Assembly: GCA_021186555.1 (NCBI GenBank)
Contig: JAJKFL010000014.1
Location: 23,195,033-23,259,032 of the forward strand
Length of the DNA stretch: 64,000 bases
Reading direction: 5' to 3'
Source of the DNA: Reticulitermes speratus
Lineage: Eukaryota > Arthropoda > Insecta > Blattodea > Rhinotermitidae
Position 1 is the stretch's first letter, and each line of letters starts with the position of its first letter. A program made the position numbers and the translations under genes. Below the pieces are notes generated by a model. It did no database searches and was not told where the DNA came from. It was given only the letters and a program-made list of their open reading frames with translations. Below, piece after piece: positions 38,185 through 50,139 of this stretch.

Positions 38185-38412
38185 GGAAGTACAGCCTCTA
38201 ATGGGCGCATTGTCTATCCCCCGAGTGATAGATGAATGAATATGGATCACCAGTGTAATGATAGTTGACAGGGTAAAACAGAGCTTCTCGAAGAAATACC
38301 ATGTCCCTGTGTAAATTTGCCCACCACAAATCCCACATGGACCACTCTGGAAAAAAACGCGCTCCACAATGAGATAGCCATTGACTAATCTCCTAAAATA
38401 TGACACGGCCAT
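38185..38412 (-). repeat. tRNA-derived SINE type C, minus strand copy
   Basis: Head at the right end, ATGGCCGTGTCATATTTTAG and AGATTAGTCAATGGCTATCT (diverged A-box side), then CCATGTGGGATTTGTGGTGG body and, at the left, GGGGGATAGACAATGCGCCC. The left tail GGAAGTACAGCCTCTAATGG and GATGAATGAATATGG matches the copy at 62.2 kb (GAAACTGCAGCCACCTCTCA, GATGAATGAATGTG). Confidence 0.7.
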
Positions 38413-38562
38413 GTGTCACCTATTACAGTTTATACAGAGACTTTTTGTGAATGTACAACTTATTTAACCAATCTAACTAACTGACAGCTCAATTTGGCAG
38501 TTTTATCACAGGCCTTGTTATTAATTGAGTAAATGTTGGAGATTACATCCTTACGGAATATG

Positions 38563-38740
38563 GCATCATGCTTGGTAACTAGCTACGTTGGGCTGGAGCT
38601 TGCTGCCTTCTTCTTCAGGATAGCCTTAGACTCTTAAGTCTGATTTGAGTGTTCTGAAGACGGAGGCAGCAAGCCTCTCCGGAACGTCGGATACTAATTA
38701 CCGATCAAAACCGCACAATATCCCACAAGACTATGATGCT
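38563..38740. mobile_element. Palindromic MITE-like element, about 178 bp
   Basis: Left arm GCATCATGCTTGGTAACTAG ... GAGCTTGCTGCCTTCTTCTT. The right arm, reverse-complemented, reads GCATCATAGTCTTGTGGGAT ... GGTAATTAGTATCCGACGTT, CCGGAGAGGCTTGCTGCCTC. The GCATCAT termini, GGTAA and CTTGCTGCC blocks pair across the element, but the left arm lacks about 20 bp present in the right. The core GGAACGTCGGATACTAATTA is the family core. Non-coding. Confidence 0.7.
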
Positions 38741-38987
38741 TAACAATGCTGCTGAAACCGCAAATTACACAAAATTCACTGTCTAAACGGCAATTTCAGT
38801 ACACAGAGAGTTTGTAGTTTTGAAGGTTATTAGTTTAGGTTCGGCCTTCTGATTTAGTTTGTACTGGTGATTGTGCCCAGTATTATTCCTATTAGGGAAA
38901 TTGATGATAGAATTTGTGTGCTGAATACTGTCCTGAGTCGCTTCCATTATGCGACTTTTAAGGTTTTCGCATGCTGTGGCTGAGAAT

Positions 38988-39184
38988 TCTACTGGAATGT
39001 GACGCTGTGTCAGTGGGTAAACGGATCCCGTTTTTGAAGAGAATCTAGCGCACTCTTCTTCAAGAGTCAGTCCGTCTTCTACGACCTTTCGACACTTGGT
39101 CCTACGAGACCTACCGTCTCTGGAAGATGAGGGCATTACCTTCGGTCGAAACGTCGAGATCCGCAGGTTCTTATCCCAGAAGAA
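38988..39184. mobile_element. Palindromic-family element, second of three in a cluster
   Basis: Left end TTCTACTGGAATGTGACGCT GTGTCAGTGGGTAA matches the arm of the 34.5 kb element. The right end ATCCGCAGGTTCTTATCCCA GAAGAAC pairs with the outermost bases (GTTCTTCTGGGAT). The interior has GGTCGAAACGTCGAGATCC and ACCGTCTCTGGAAGATGAGG. Arms diverged. The 139-codon minus frame over it is non-coding by this interpretation. Confidence 0.55.
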
Positions 39185-39249
39185 CGGAACCCTCACTTCC
39201 ATTATTTTCCTACTTCCCTAAATAAATTTCATAAGCTTTAAATTTTCTG

Positions 39250-39412
39250 TTGTATGGACGTGACGCCGTGTAGTGTAGTAAAGTGTACCGACGCTTTAGA
39301 AGATCGTGCTACCTCCATAATCAGGGTAGATAAAGAAGCCGCTCGCACGAGAAAGACGTTGCGTGCATACCTGACAGTGTGAACCACGATGTCAGATCCC
39401 AGAAGACTCTAG
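39250..39412. mobile_element. Palindromic-family element, third of a cluster
   Basis: Left GGACGTGACGCCGTGTAGTG, core GTACCGACGCTTTAGAAGAT CGTGCTACCTCCATAATCAG, right end ACGATGTCAGATCCCAGAAG ACTC. Three members of the same family lie within 850 bp (38563-39412). Confidence 0.6.
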
Positions 39413-40114
39413 CCTGTATCGTATATCCTGTAATCGCTTTTGACTTAATTGCAAGTGAGGAATTGTTCAACTCACCCTTTAACTACTGTCACGGTGTAGG
39501 CTTCTGCTTTGTATACGTTACACATCCATAAGCCGTTACGAAATTTTCGAAGTGTTTACAGCACGCTTTAGCATGAATGTCAGCAAAGAGTCTTAACAAG
39601 ATAAGACCCTCAAATTAATTTATTATGCAGGATATATTTTTTAAGACACGCGACGTTTGCAGCCTGTGCTAGTGCAATATTCACATTTCTTCTTTTAATA
39701 GGATCTCTTGTAATATTCTCCAGCACCATTAAATTAAGATTCCTTAGGGGAAAAAAATATAAAAGCTCACCTTGGTTTGAAGATTAACAATTGTCGACGT
39801 AGAATTTCATTACTGGAAAGCCTTGCGAAAGAAAGAACCGTAATATCCACATGGCGCTTTCCTCTTATATAAAGGTTCCCCGCACTTCAGCATTTGAGCC
39901 TTTTCGTACCACTAAATACCTTGTGACGTCATAAACTTGTGGGGATCTCTGAAGCTCTGTTCTTCGTAGCTTCCTGAGTGTGTGTGGGCCTGGCGGATTA
40001 AAACAAATGCCCCTGCTTACGTGCCATGTATGGTCGGTGTTCAGTATAATGAAGAAAACATCATGCCGAGAGAGCCCACTGTAGTTTATTTAATTTGTAC
40101 ATCAAAATGTCTAT
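39413..40114. other. No gene seen
   Basis: About 700 bp of intron between a MITE cluster and a SINE. Nothing recognised. Confidence 0.4.
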
Positions 40115-40405
40115 GGGTAAAGTAAAGTAAAGTTCACCCTAGAACAGGCCATGAAGGCCCAGATGGGGAGTAGAGGTATAGCTCTACTCTGTCCTTAACC
40201 TCGGCGCTAGATGGGGGTGGGTGGTCAACGCCACGCCCCGGCCGCTTTACCCCCGAGAATGACCCGGTACCCATAGTACAGGAAGCTAGGTAGGCCCCAG
40301 GGCCGGTCTGGACGGGTGCGGAAAATCTCACCCCAACCGGGATTCGATCCCCGGACCGTCCAGCCCGTAGCGAGTCGCTATAACGACTACGCAATCCCGG
40401 CTGAC
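40115..40405 (-). repeat. Full-length tRNA-derived SINE type A with exact TSD
   Basis: Reference copy. Minus-strand head AGCCGGGATTGCGTAGTCGT TATAGCGACTCGCTACGG (A box), CTGGACGGTCCGGGGATCGA ATCCCGG (B box), then a body of about 210 bp ending in a TTTACTTTAC-type tail (TAAAGTAAAGTAAAG on +, near 40118-40132). Direct repeats AATGTCTAT flank it (40106-40114 and 40406-40414), a target-site duplication from retrotransposition. No ORF of its own; it depends on a LINE partner in trans. Confidence 0.9.
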
Positions 40406-40624
40406 AATGTCTATTGGAGTGGACTCAAAATTCAGAGAACATCACATTTGTTTAGTTTTGATATCTCTGTTTTTATGTACCATGGACTGTATGTGGGAAA
40501 TGTTAATGTGTAACTTGTCTCTAATGGAGGACTATGAAGTGAAAGTGTTTTGTAATGAAATTTTGAGGAAATTATTTGTACGTTACAGAAGCGATGTATT
40601 GGTGGTTGATATTCCTCTTTCGTA

Positions 40625-40712
40625 GTTGGACTGTGGGCTCGATTCTCAGCATTAGTGAGGTTTCTTAGTTTCCTCAGTCCCTCCAGGCACGTGCTGCGAT
40701 AACATATGTTAT
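40625..40712 (+). repeat. tRNA-like SINE type D fragment
   Basis: TTGGACTGTGGGCTCGATTC TCAGCATTAG is B-box-like, followed by GGTTTCTTAGTTTCCTCAGT CCCTCCAGGCACGTGCTGCG and ATAACATATGTTATCCC. Same motif order as the minus-strand piece near 35.8 kb. Confidence 0.55.
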
Positions 40713-40719
40713 CCCTTGT

Positions 40720-40780
40720 ATCGTGTCCGTGAGCATGGCAGCTTTATCACATAGAAAGCCTGCATGCTCAGGGACACGAT
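40720..40780. repeat. Small fold-back element (19-bp arms)
   Basis: ATCGTGTCCGTGAGCATG at 40720-40737 pairs with GCATGCTCAGGGACACGAT at 40762-40780. The 24-bp loop contains GCAGCTTTATCACATAGAAA. A related sequence (CTTGTCCCTGAGTAGGGCAG, CTTTATCTCATAGAAAG) lies at 45.15 kb, so this is a dispersed element. Its right end runs directly into the 34-bp tandem array. Confidence 0.75.
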
Positions 40781-41080
40781 CAAAGGACACGCTATACCTT
40801 ATACTAGGCTACAACAAAGGAAAAGCTGTACCTTATACTAGGCTACAACAAAGGACACGCTGTACCTTATACTAGGCTACAACAAAGGACACGCTGTACC
40901 TTATACTAGGCTACAAAAAAGGACACGCTGTACCTTATACTAGGCTACAACAAAGGACACGCTGTACCTTATACTAGGCTACAACAAAGGACACGATCAA
41001 AGGACACGCTTTACCTTATACTAGGCTACAACAAAGGACACGATCAAAGGACACGCTGTACCTTATACTAGGTTACAACC
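40781..41080. repeat. 34/47-bp tandem array, 8 units
   Basis: The unit GCTGTACCTTATACTAGGCT ACAACAAAGGACAC begins at 40791, 40825, 40859, 40893, 40927, 40961, 41008 and 41055. The last two intervals are 47 bp because of an extra GATCAAAGGACAC. The same GATCAAAGGACAC stands at the array's left edge, at the end of the fold-back element, so the array probably grew out of that boundary. Confidence 0.95.
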
Positions 41081-41340
41081 GCTTTTTCCGCGTCTTTTTT
41101 TCGTCTTTCACGTTAACAGTTTCATTCGACCCTTTATAACATAAGTATTTTAAATATTTTTTTAAATTAAACAGCAGATAATAATCATTAAATTTCCTTT
41201 CTGGATAAATAAATAAGTCATAACCTTTGCAGTAATCATAGAACCCAAAGCAAATTGGAGAGCACTAGACAAAAAAATCGGAAATGTGTCATTAACTGAA
41301 GACTTATCATGATGCTGTTCCTCATATTGAAATACTGAAG
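41081..41340. other. No gene seen
   Basis: AT-rich intron. Nothing recognised. Confidence 0.4.
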
Positions 41341-41449
41341 CCTGTTGAAGGGATATGTCTCATTTCTTTCTGTTTTAAGAGGCTCTAATGATGGTGTAGT
41401 GCACTTAGAATTGCTAAGAGTCCGAACTTTTTCCATCGTCTGGTATTCA

Positions 41450-41600
41450 GGAAACAGTACGATGATTCGCGAACTGAATCTGTTTTCATCCTCAGACGGA
41501 ATAGTGGGGAAACGCCTACTGACTTGAATCCGACAAAAAGAATTAATCTCAGTAAGTGGATCAGTGAAAAGTTGTTTTTTTAATACGAGACAGTAGACAA
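41450..41600 (+). repeat. Dispersed repeat (unclassified), copy 2
   Basis: CTGAATCTGTTTTCATCCTC, AAACGCCTACTGACTTGAAT, CCGACAAAAAGAATTAATCT, CAGTAAGTGGATCAGTG: same order as the copy near 26.8 kb. Further similar wording at 41.85 kb (CTCAGACTGAATTAGACAGA) suggests another degraded piece nearby. Unknown family. Confidence 0.5.
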
Positions 41601-44600
41601 AGTCCAGAGGAATAATAACCCTAAATCTCATTGTTTTATTCGTTTGCTTTTCGAAACATTTTTGACGAAAATTTGAAAGCTTTAAAAGTAAAAATTAAGA
41701 AAAAATATATGGCATTGTAATTCGAACATATGGATACACAAATATACGTAATGAATTATTAGTCCTTTGTACTAAATCATTTTGGTATTATTAATTGGTA
41801 TGGCGTTTCAGATGCATTCTGATTATCTTGTTTCCATTTGGAAGTCCGATGAGCTCACCTCAGACTGAATTAGACAGAAAATTGTCCTCTACTAGGATGC
41901 AGTGACGTCCACTCCTACACAGCAGTCTTCGTAATCAATCCGTGAAAATCTTAATCTCACTTAATGTGGCTCATTATGAAATAACCTATGCAGTGGTATT
42001 AAAGTTCTTTACACGCAAGCGTTCACTTTGAAAAAATATATTGTAAGATAATGGACGCTTTTATAAACCCTTAATTTCAGCTTTTCCGTATCGTGTTCAA
42101 AATTTAAGCTTCGATAAGTAATAAAACACAATTTCTGCACACTATAATGTTGTAGTATAGCTTCTTTTGTTTGTTTGCGAAGACTGTGTTTTGTTAAATA
42201 TCGCTGTAAGTCTGCGCACAGTGTGAATAATTTAAAGAAATGTAAGCTCATTAACTATCATTATCTTTGGCTGTACAGTGCTATTTCTTCTCCAACGCTT
42301 AAAGTGTGTTAACGTATTCCTTCACTCATTCATGTCTTTCTTTGTTAAGCAGAAATGATAATAGTTCTTGATACAGGAATGAAAATATTGAGCTTCTGTG
42401 ATACATTTCATTAGACTTTTCGGGAAACTTTGTGTGCATAATTTTTTGTTTGTAGGCCCTGCCTACTTTCACACTCCTCCGTTGGAAGCACACGAACAAC
42501 ACTTACTGCACAATAGGATTCTGCCAATGAATTGTTACCTAAAGTTTGTCTCAGCCTTGAAGATAGGGTGTGGGAGAAACGGGTTTCATTATGGGGCAGA
42601 GACGGGGAGTATGTAATTGGGCAATAGCAGAAGCCCTGTACTCAACAGAAGGTTAGTGCTGCAAGGAAATGAGCCTTTATTGGGGAGGCCGACACTTTGT
42701 AAAAGGGATCCTGAATGGGATGACATCCTTCTTTTATTTTATTCATTTTTAATTAAACGCGCCCAAATTCCTGTTGAACTTTTGATTATATGTAGAGAAA
42801 TTATTTTAAAAAATATGACACTCAGTAAATGTAAGAACGTATTTATATGATAAAAAGAGATTTGAAGCTGGTGGACTGAGGTTTTTTATTAGGCTGTTAA
42901 GGAAATTGGAGCTCTCAGTGAGAGCCTAAAGAGAATAGACGTTTGTGTAAATGGATCCAGAGCCTCTGTTCTTGTAGTTTCTTTCTTTAATTCTCCACCC
43001 TGCACGTAACTGGTCGAAATAAGGTAATTGGTGTTTCAGACGGTACGTAGAACTGTGCTTTCTTCCCTCCGGGTGCTTCAAAGGATCTTTCAGGTCACCT
43101 GTTATCTTAATTTTTCCGAAAACGTTACAGAAGGTTCACTGCTGAGATAATCTGCTAGGTAGTAATTTTACGCTAAAACCGCTTCTTTAAAACTGTAGCA
43201 CTCTTAACGTTTTCCATGCCATGAACGAGATAACTCGCTTCTAGTTTATCTTGCCTTTATCATCTTTTAAGTGTGAATAATGCAGTGAAAGTAAACTGCA
43301 CGTGCCACCTCTTGATTCATCTCTAAAAAATACTCCGTAATCGGAAGCTGGTAATAACTTATCAAAATTTTCTGCCTAACATGAAACGGGAAGCTGCATC
43401 GCCCGCATTTAAACCTTGTTCGAGCCAGACGAATCTATTCATCCTTTGATTCCACATCTCTAAAAATAAATAATAATTTTGTTGTTCATCTATCCTCATA
43501 GGGATTCCTTTCTTTAGGTTTTTGGTTGACGTTGTACGTACATTTCTCATAATTACCGTGCATGCTACATACCATGCCAATTTCATATCGCGTAATAGTA
43601 AACGCAATGCAGCGCGCTCGTTTCCCATTCAAGGAGTCGTAATGGAAGCTAAGAGATGTCTTTGCTGCTAATAATTTTGCGAAAAGCGTAAAATAATGCT
43701 AATTACTTGAAATAATTCGAAATTAAAACCAAACTAAACGTAGACTATCTTAGCCAATGACACCCTGATTAAAAATTGAACGTTGTAAAACAAGATTGGT
43801 GCAAAAATACTCCGCCCGTAGCATTAAGTTACTAACAGTGAAATGTACAACAGCGATGCTGTGGAGTTTTTCCCTTTACGGAAAAGTTCCTGAAATTCCT
43901 AGTGTGAAGGATAAACAATTGGAACGCATTTAAATTTTGTGTTAATATTCACTGTTCTCATGGCATAGGAAGTGCTTCAGAATAAGCTAGTTTTATCGTA
44001 AGTCTCAGGGGGAAGACAAAATCTGATCACGTAAATCTTTTGTTTTCCCTGATACCCGTGAGATCTGGCAAACCTGTGCTGTGTTTGCACTAGATTCTTG
44101 AGGACCAGAGCCACCCCCCGGCGACCTGAAAGGTCCAGCTCAATATTGGCGCCCTGTGACAATGACAGCTCTCGATTCTGAAACCGTTACCTTCCCCCTT
44201 GGCTCACCCTGTGGGTGTACTCTCCTGTGCATGTCTCAGCAACCAAAGCGTCTTATTTACTCTTGTAATGGAAAGAGTGGAAATAGGATCACGTGGGATC
44301 GATAACCGATATTGTGTATATGTTGGTAGGGAACGAGCGAGGGAGGAAGAAGAAAAATTCTCTGCACTTCTCTTAGAAATACCAGTGTGTGTGCCTACGA
44401 TATAAATGGAGATTCAGGGTCGGTCAGCTTGTTTGACAGGGTCGAAAACTTTTCGCATAGATTTGCCATCATTCTCGATGCACGTATGCCTTTCCAATAA
44501 CCCAAATAACGTAAAATAAGAGCAAGTCACAGAGGAGGAAGACAGGATTCCCTACTGCTTGATATTAGATTTATTGGCCATAAAAGGAGGTCTACAAATG

Positions 44601-45135
44601 TAGAGGTTTCGTGTTACGAATATCAAACAAGATATTAAACCCTATCTCTCTTTGGAGATTGTCGTCACACGCTTTTTGACGCATGGTTTCTCGTATTGTA
44701 TAATACCTAATATCTTCCGACAAAATGGCCTTAAACCTTATATTATGTTTTGAAGTTTCCATACTACTTTACAATTATTCAGCTTAAGAAAGAGAAGAGC
44801 TGCATTTCATATAGAACGTCTATTCCTATGTAATTTGTGCGTTAGTACAGCAATAGGAAAAGGGATTATCCAGCGATATATTTTTCGATACAGAATGTCT
44901 AATGTTCAGGCACCTGCTGCGGTAACAGAGTGAGGAACTTTTTGGCAGATTTTATTGTATATGTTTGTGTCGCACCGTTTAATTTTGATAACAAATATGT
45001 AAATTATAACCGGGACATCTTAGGAGGTAAGTCTGCTGTTTAACTTTTATTAGATATGCTCGGATATCGTGAATTTGAAAGGTATTGCATTAAGCATCAT
45101 TAATTTTGCCAATCTGGACTTACAAGAGCATGCAG
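41601..45135. other. No gene seen
   Basis: About 3.5 kb of intron. Frames at 42009-42251, 42398-42850 and 43362-43628 show no recognisable domain. No further repeats could be delimited. Confidence 0.4.
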
Positions 45136-45137
45136 GG

Positions 45138-45236
45138 TGTCTCTTTTATCTTGTCCCTGAGTAGGGCAGCTTTATCTCATAGAAAGTATACATCCGCCGG
45201 GACATTACGTAAGAGCTGCTGTGTCAAGGGGACACT
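45138..45236. repeat. Copy of the GTGTCC fold-back element
   Basis: TATCTTGTCCCTGAGTAGGG CAGCTTTATCTCATAGAAAG matches the left arm and loop of the element at 40720-40780. GTCAAGGGGACACTG at the right may be the degraded other arm. Confidence 0.5.
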
Positions 45237-45959
45237 GTATTAACATTGCAATGGAGAAATTAGCCCTCTTGGTTTGTATTTTGTAGATCCCAGTTCTGTA
45301 TCTGTATAGAAGGAGACCGTCTATGCTGAGAGATGTACATGAGTTTTCTCAATCTCTTAAGACTGCTTTCTTCTAAATCTTCGCAATCAAATATTCACTG
45401 ATGAGCCCATGAATCGAAGCTATATAGTCTGAGATATTAGAGAGTTTCGTTAAGTAAACCATAAATACATATATGTATGTAGCAACATGGGAACCGTTAA
45501 TTCAATACAAGACGTCCTGTCCTTATCTTCACTGTATTTCATAGAAAGATTATTTAAATACATTATTCTAAATGCAGAATTTTTATAGCGTCGAATGAAA
45601 TGTAAATATAATTCCAAATTGCTGGTAGGTACGGATTAGGAAGAATGTATAAGTGGCTTGTTCGAAGATGCTAACTCTGTGTTCGCCTGAAGATTCTAGC
45701 AAAACCACGGAAAACAATTAGATTGTCTGCTGAATTCGCCGAAATTAGAATAAGTACACGACTGAGACGTGTTGTAGGCTTAGGGACCGTTTGATTAATT
45801 AGGGTTGATATTTTATTTTTTTTCTCCAGTACAGGCGTTAGGAAGGAAGATTCGTTGACTTCCGATGAGGAACTCGTCATTACTTGCTTCAGGTATGGCG
45901 TCGATGTTAGGATGATTGGTGAATGCTGAATTGAAGAGGATTTGAAACGAAACTGTTGT

Positions 45960-46115
45960 GGCCTAATGGAGGTAATATAAAGGAAATTGCCTTGATGGAC
46001 TGAGAAAAACCATTTAAAATCTATATAAGAATAACCGGTGTCCCGGCCGAGGTTCGAATGGGCAGCGTGTCGAGCCCAAAAATTGACTGTTTAACGGGTC
46101 CCTTGTTACAGCGGC
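45960..46115 (-). repeat. tRNA-like SINE type D fragment
   Basis: Minus strand: CAATTTTTGGGCTCGACACG, B-box-like CATTCGAACCTCGGCCGGGA CACCGGTTATTC, then TGGTTTTTCTCAGTCCATCA AGGCAA. The TTTCTCAGTCC block after the B box links it to the copies at 35.8 and 40.6 kb. Confidence 0.5.
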
Positions 46116-46299
46116 ATGGCATGTCCCTTGGTTCACGGGCGGCGGATGCGGTGCGTGGATGTTGAAGGTAGCTGGAAACGTGTTGAATAAAGTCACAAAC
46201 AACCGAAAAGCGTGATCCTCGAGATTCACGGTTGCTTTGTTGATAAGTTCTCTTCGCCGTAAAAATAAGAATCATGAAATCTTACACAGTGTCTCGGAC

Positions 46300-46398
46300 T
46301 TTAGCGGGCACTTTTGAACGCGGTATGAACTTCTGGGTTTTATGAAAGATGAGGAAACTCGAGGAATAGCTGGGCAGCTGTTAGCTTCTCAAAAAAAA
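46300..46398 (+). mobile_element. LINE 3' end fragment, degraded
   Basis: TTTAGCGGGCACTTTTGAAC GCGGTATGAACTTCTGGGTT TTATGAAAGATGAGG, then GAATAGCTGGGCAGCTGTTA GCTTCTCAA, corresponds to codons [11 protein letters not shown] plus the 3' UTR of the LINE at 27.7 kb, with several substitutions. It ends in an A run (46390-46398). Confidence 0.6.
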
Positions 46399-47845
46399 AC
46401 AGTTAATTTGCTTGGATCGCTGTGTTTACAGTTTCCGCTCCCACTGAAGTAAATCAGAATCTGGCTTGTTTTTCGAGTAAACAGAATTAAATTGTAACCG
46501 GAACCAAATACATGGCTGAAGTTTTTGTGTACTTTCGCAATAAAATCGTGGAAGGTTTCCCACCCTGACTTAAAGTACACTGGAATCTTCCAACGTGTCA
46601 GTACCTGCAGACAAAAAGAAGTCAAGGAATATATGATTGTGGGGCTCACTTACGTCATTAATATGTTGCTGCTAAGACAATGATCGGATAGTGTTTAGTG
46701 AATCAGACATAGATTACTTTGTAGTTTGATTTGTAAAGGTAGACCGAAGTCTAATTAAAGGTTACGTGGAAGGAAAGATAACACGAATCACGTAATCTGA
46801 ATTCGAAGCTAGTTTCCATGAAGTTTCGCCCAGAAGCAAAACTTAAAGTAATCTAAGACTCTACCATGAAAAACTTTTTCTATTACTTATTGTGCCAACT
46901 TGTATTTTTCTCTTTCTGAAGGAGAAGAAACTTTTCCTAAACACTAATACACTCCACACTACACTCAGCGTCACGATTTTCACAATATTTATGCAAGATA
47001 AAGGAGAACTTGTAAACGTGTGTATTATTAAGCTAAGAATGGTAGGACAGTGGTAGCATGCTTTATTATGACATTCCGGGTAGTAAAAGTGTTACAGTTT
47101 GCTTAGCAACACCTCCTGATGCCTGTGATTCTCAGCAACCCCCTTTGAAACCTGGAAGTTTCTCGCGTCAGGTGTTGAGGTGGAATGGGAGAGAGAGAAC
47201 TACACATTCCAGTTTGAAACTTTGTTTACGGTGCAGTTCGTACCCTCATATCCTTCGTCTTAACCGAAGTTCCCTATATAGGGGTGCGTCTGTCTTCTAA
47301 CTTGCTACACCTTCCTATACTGTGTGTATGTGTTGTCTCTGAATATATATGACCCTTAATGAATGGTGTTTACGAAACACGTGTGTGTACGTTCCGTTAG
47401 TTTACTTTAAGAGTCGTTTTAGTAAATTGTGTATAAGAATAATTACGGAGCTGAGTGTAGTATGTTGAAACAAACTCTAATGCAGTGTGAGACAAAAGTA
47501 AAAGTGAGCTTATATTGCATAGAATGTATGAGAAGATGGAGTATTATGATGCATCATAAAAAGTCCTCTGTACTCGTCACTGTGATTTCCTTATACAGTC
47601 AGCAGCTGCTTCCTTTAACGATGCTGTCAGGCGGCTCAGATTGTATAGCAATGTTACGAAGATTAGTATATAAATAATCTTAAACGTGTGGACGGAAGAG
47701 GTTGTGCATTGACTTGAGGTATCACCACGTCATTTTATGGACTAACTGAAGAAAACTACAATGAATCTGTCGATGCGATCGGTCTTCGATCCTGTGGTGG
47801 CTGCTTTCATGTACATGATACTGCTAGTGAGAATTATAGGGGCTC
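46399..47845. other. No gene seen
   Basis: Intron. Frames at 47058-47300 and 47429-47677 have no recognisable domain. Confidence 0.4.
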
Positions 47846-47858
47846 TCTGAGTATTGTA

Positions 47859-48119
47859 AAGGTAAAGGTCTCCCTAGAACGGGCCATGAAGGCCTAGAGG
47901 GGGAGTAGAGGTATAGCTCTAGATGAGGGTGGTGGTCAACTCCACGTCTAGGCCGCTTTACTCCCGGGAAAGAGACCTGGTACCCATTGTATAGGACGCT
48001 GGCTGGGCCCCAGGACCGGTCTGGACGGGTGCGGAAAGTCTCGCCCCCACCGGGATTCGACCCCCGGACCGTCTAGCCCGTAGCGATTCGCTATACCGAC
48101 TGAGCTATCCCGACCCACA
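47859..48119 (-). repeat. SINE type A with 13-bp TSD
   Basis: Minus-strand head GTGGGTCGGGATAGCTCAGT CGGTATAGCGAATCGCTACG and B box GGGGGTCGAATCCCGG, the best tRNA-like A box in the window (TAGCTCAGTCGG). Flanked by TCTGAGTATTGTA (47846-47858) and TCTGAGTGTTGTA (48120-48132), one mismatch. The body lacks part of the GCTCTAC...GGCGCTAGA block seen in the 40.1 kb copy. Confidence 0.9.
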
Positions 48120-48132
48120 TCTGAGTGTTGTA

Positions 48133-50130
48133 CATTACTTATTTACTTGTGAACTCCCTAAACATAATTCTTAGTAAAATTTGTTTACTTATTCAGCCAT
48201 ACGTTATCATAAACGTGGTCACTGTTAAAAATTACTTTTTGTGTAAAATAATTTGTGTATTCCTAGACACATTCGCAGATGCAAATTAGTATCTTAATTC
48301 TTCTAAGATGCTTTATAACCTGAGATCTTCAAACAGGGTCTTGAAATAATCCAATAAAAATGCTCTTAATTCTGCCAGCTAATATTAATTAGTCAGTGTA
48401 ACCCTTAGAAGGGACATTTTAACATTCCGGCTTAGAAAGTGTGTTGGCACTGAACATTCCATGCGTCACAGGGTGCTGTTGCGCTTAGATTCTTGGCCAG
48501 TAAAAATGAGATAATTTATATGGCATGACATCGCGAAAATCTTTAAAGAGTGCTATTTTCTGCGATGTGATGCTGTTGAGTCTGATAGAAGCGTACCGAC
48601 GTTTCAGAGGAACGTGCTGCCTCTTTTTAAATTTTTAACATTTCGTTAAGAACTACGCCCTTCTCGGTTTTTTGGTTGCACTGTTTTTAAAAATCAACTG
48701 ATATGGTATATAATCTTAAATGCATAGTGACTAAAGTGCTGATGGGTAACTGTGTTTGTGTTATTTAACATCTTGATGCACAGAGGTGACTATGTGTACC
48801 ACGTGCTTGAACACAAGGAATATTCCCTTTTTTACCAATAAGGCTGCTTCCAAGTCTTTCGAGTGATCGTCAGAATAACGGCGATTTATTTTCCTACAAC
48901 ATATTAACCAGCTGATCTTTGTAACTAAGACACAGTGTGTTTTGTATGAGGTAGGAATTAGATTTTGAAGTATTGCATAGGCGGATTGTCGCGATCAAAT
49001 TTTTAAATGTTCGTAGGCCTATATTTATCTTAAGAAGTGTAAGGTCAAATTCAGCACCATAAATTTTCAAAATAATGCGAAACGATTTTCTGATCGCATT
49101 GCAGTCGTTTTAATTTGTTTAGACTGAATTACATTCAAAGTAATTGCAATATATGGAACCCGAGAGTCACAGAATTTGGCAAAATTTTTTCATGGTGAAA
49201 GTTCTCAACTTGAATTATTCTAATGGATTGCTAAGGTTGGCTTTATTTTGTAAATCGGTGGTTGCATAATTCCCAAAGGAGTTAAGAGAGCAGAATGTAA
49301 CAGATATTCAGTTCAGCCTTCCATTTTCATAGAACAAATTTAGTGTATTTTTAATAGGCACACAAATAATTTTATATAAAGTGTAGGAGAACTTCGCTTT
49401 GAGTTATAATTGCAAATGTAAAATAGTACATTGAAACTTTAAGCCTGGAAGGGAGAAATTCATCTAGTCGATTTTAGATCTGTCCTAATTGTTATAATCT
49501 CCATCTCCCTCAGTCCCTAGTTACCGTGAGAGTTTGCAAAATTATCACAATCACAGAGGAGCATTTTAGAGGGAGGATAAGAGGGTGAACAGAAGATGTA
49601 ACAGCTAGGGGAGAAAACCGCCAAAGAAATTAATTACAAGTATACGGAACATTCATCCATGTTCCATTTGTATCCATTTATATGACGTTTAAATCTGTAG
49701 ACTTAGAGACTTTGGAGCATGAAATCTGCTTGCTCACCGTTTTCATTCCACAAACGAATCCAGTTACTGGTGACCTCTCCCCACCCAAGTACTTACACAA
49801 TCCCTCTTGTCATGGACTTCCGACTGAGGTGACATTTAGGAAGCAGTCATGCGTTCTTCCCCTTAAGCTTTTAAATCAGATATTTAGGTTTCATCCCATA
49901 AAGCTCCCTTCGTGTTACTTTGAGGTCTGTTTTAAGATGTTACTAAATTATTTTCAAGTTATAACGTAATACTTGTGTAATTCACGCTGAATAAATATAA
50001 ATGGAACAGGCTACCAAAAGCTGACATTGGAATATAAACTAAGGCCTTGATGCTGGACACCCGGGGAGAAATGAGAGGCGAAATATACTAGCGGGAAGTC
50101 AAGATTGCCACAATGGCGCTGATGAAGAGT
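48133..50130. other. Mostly unannotated; one palindromic-family fragment
   Basis: GCGATGTGATGCTGTTGAGT and GTACCGACGTTTCAGAGGAA CGTGCTGCCTC (48561-48622) are one half of the fold-back family. The rest is AT-rich intron without a recognisable feature. The frame at 49682-49969 has no domain. Confidence 0.5.
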
Positions 50131-50139
50131 TTGGTCTTT

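Noticed and set aside
38783..39202. 139-codon minus-strand frame
   Set aside because: Overlaps a palindromic-family element and shows no protein domain or splice context.
41236..41631. 131-codon minus-strand frame
   Set aside because: Half of it covers a dispersed repeat also present near 26.8 kb; no domain recognised.
48046..48115. Possible genuine tRNA gene at the type A SINE head
   Set aside because: It is the head of a repeated element with a target-site duplication around the whole SINE, and many copies share it.
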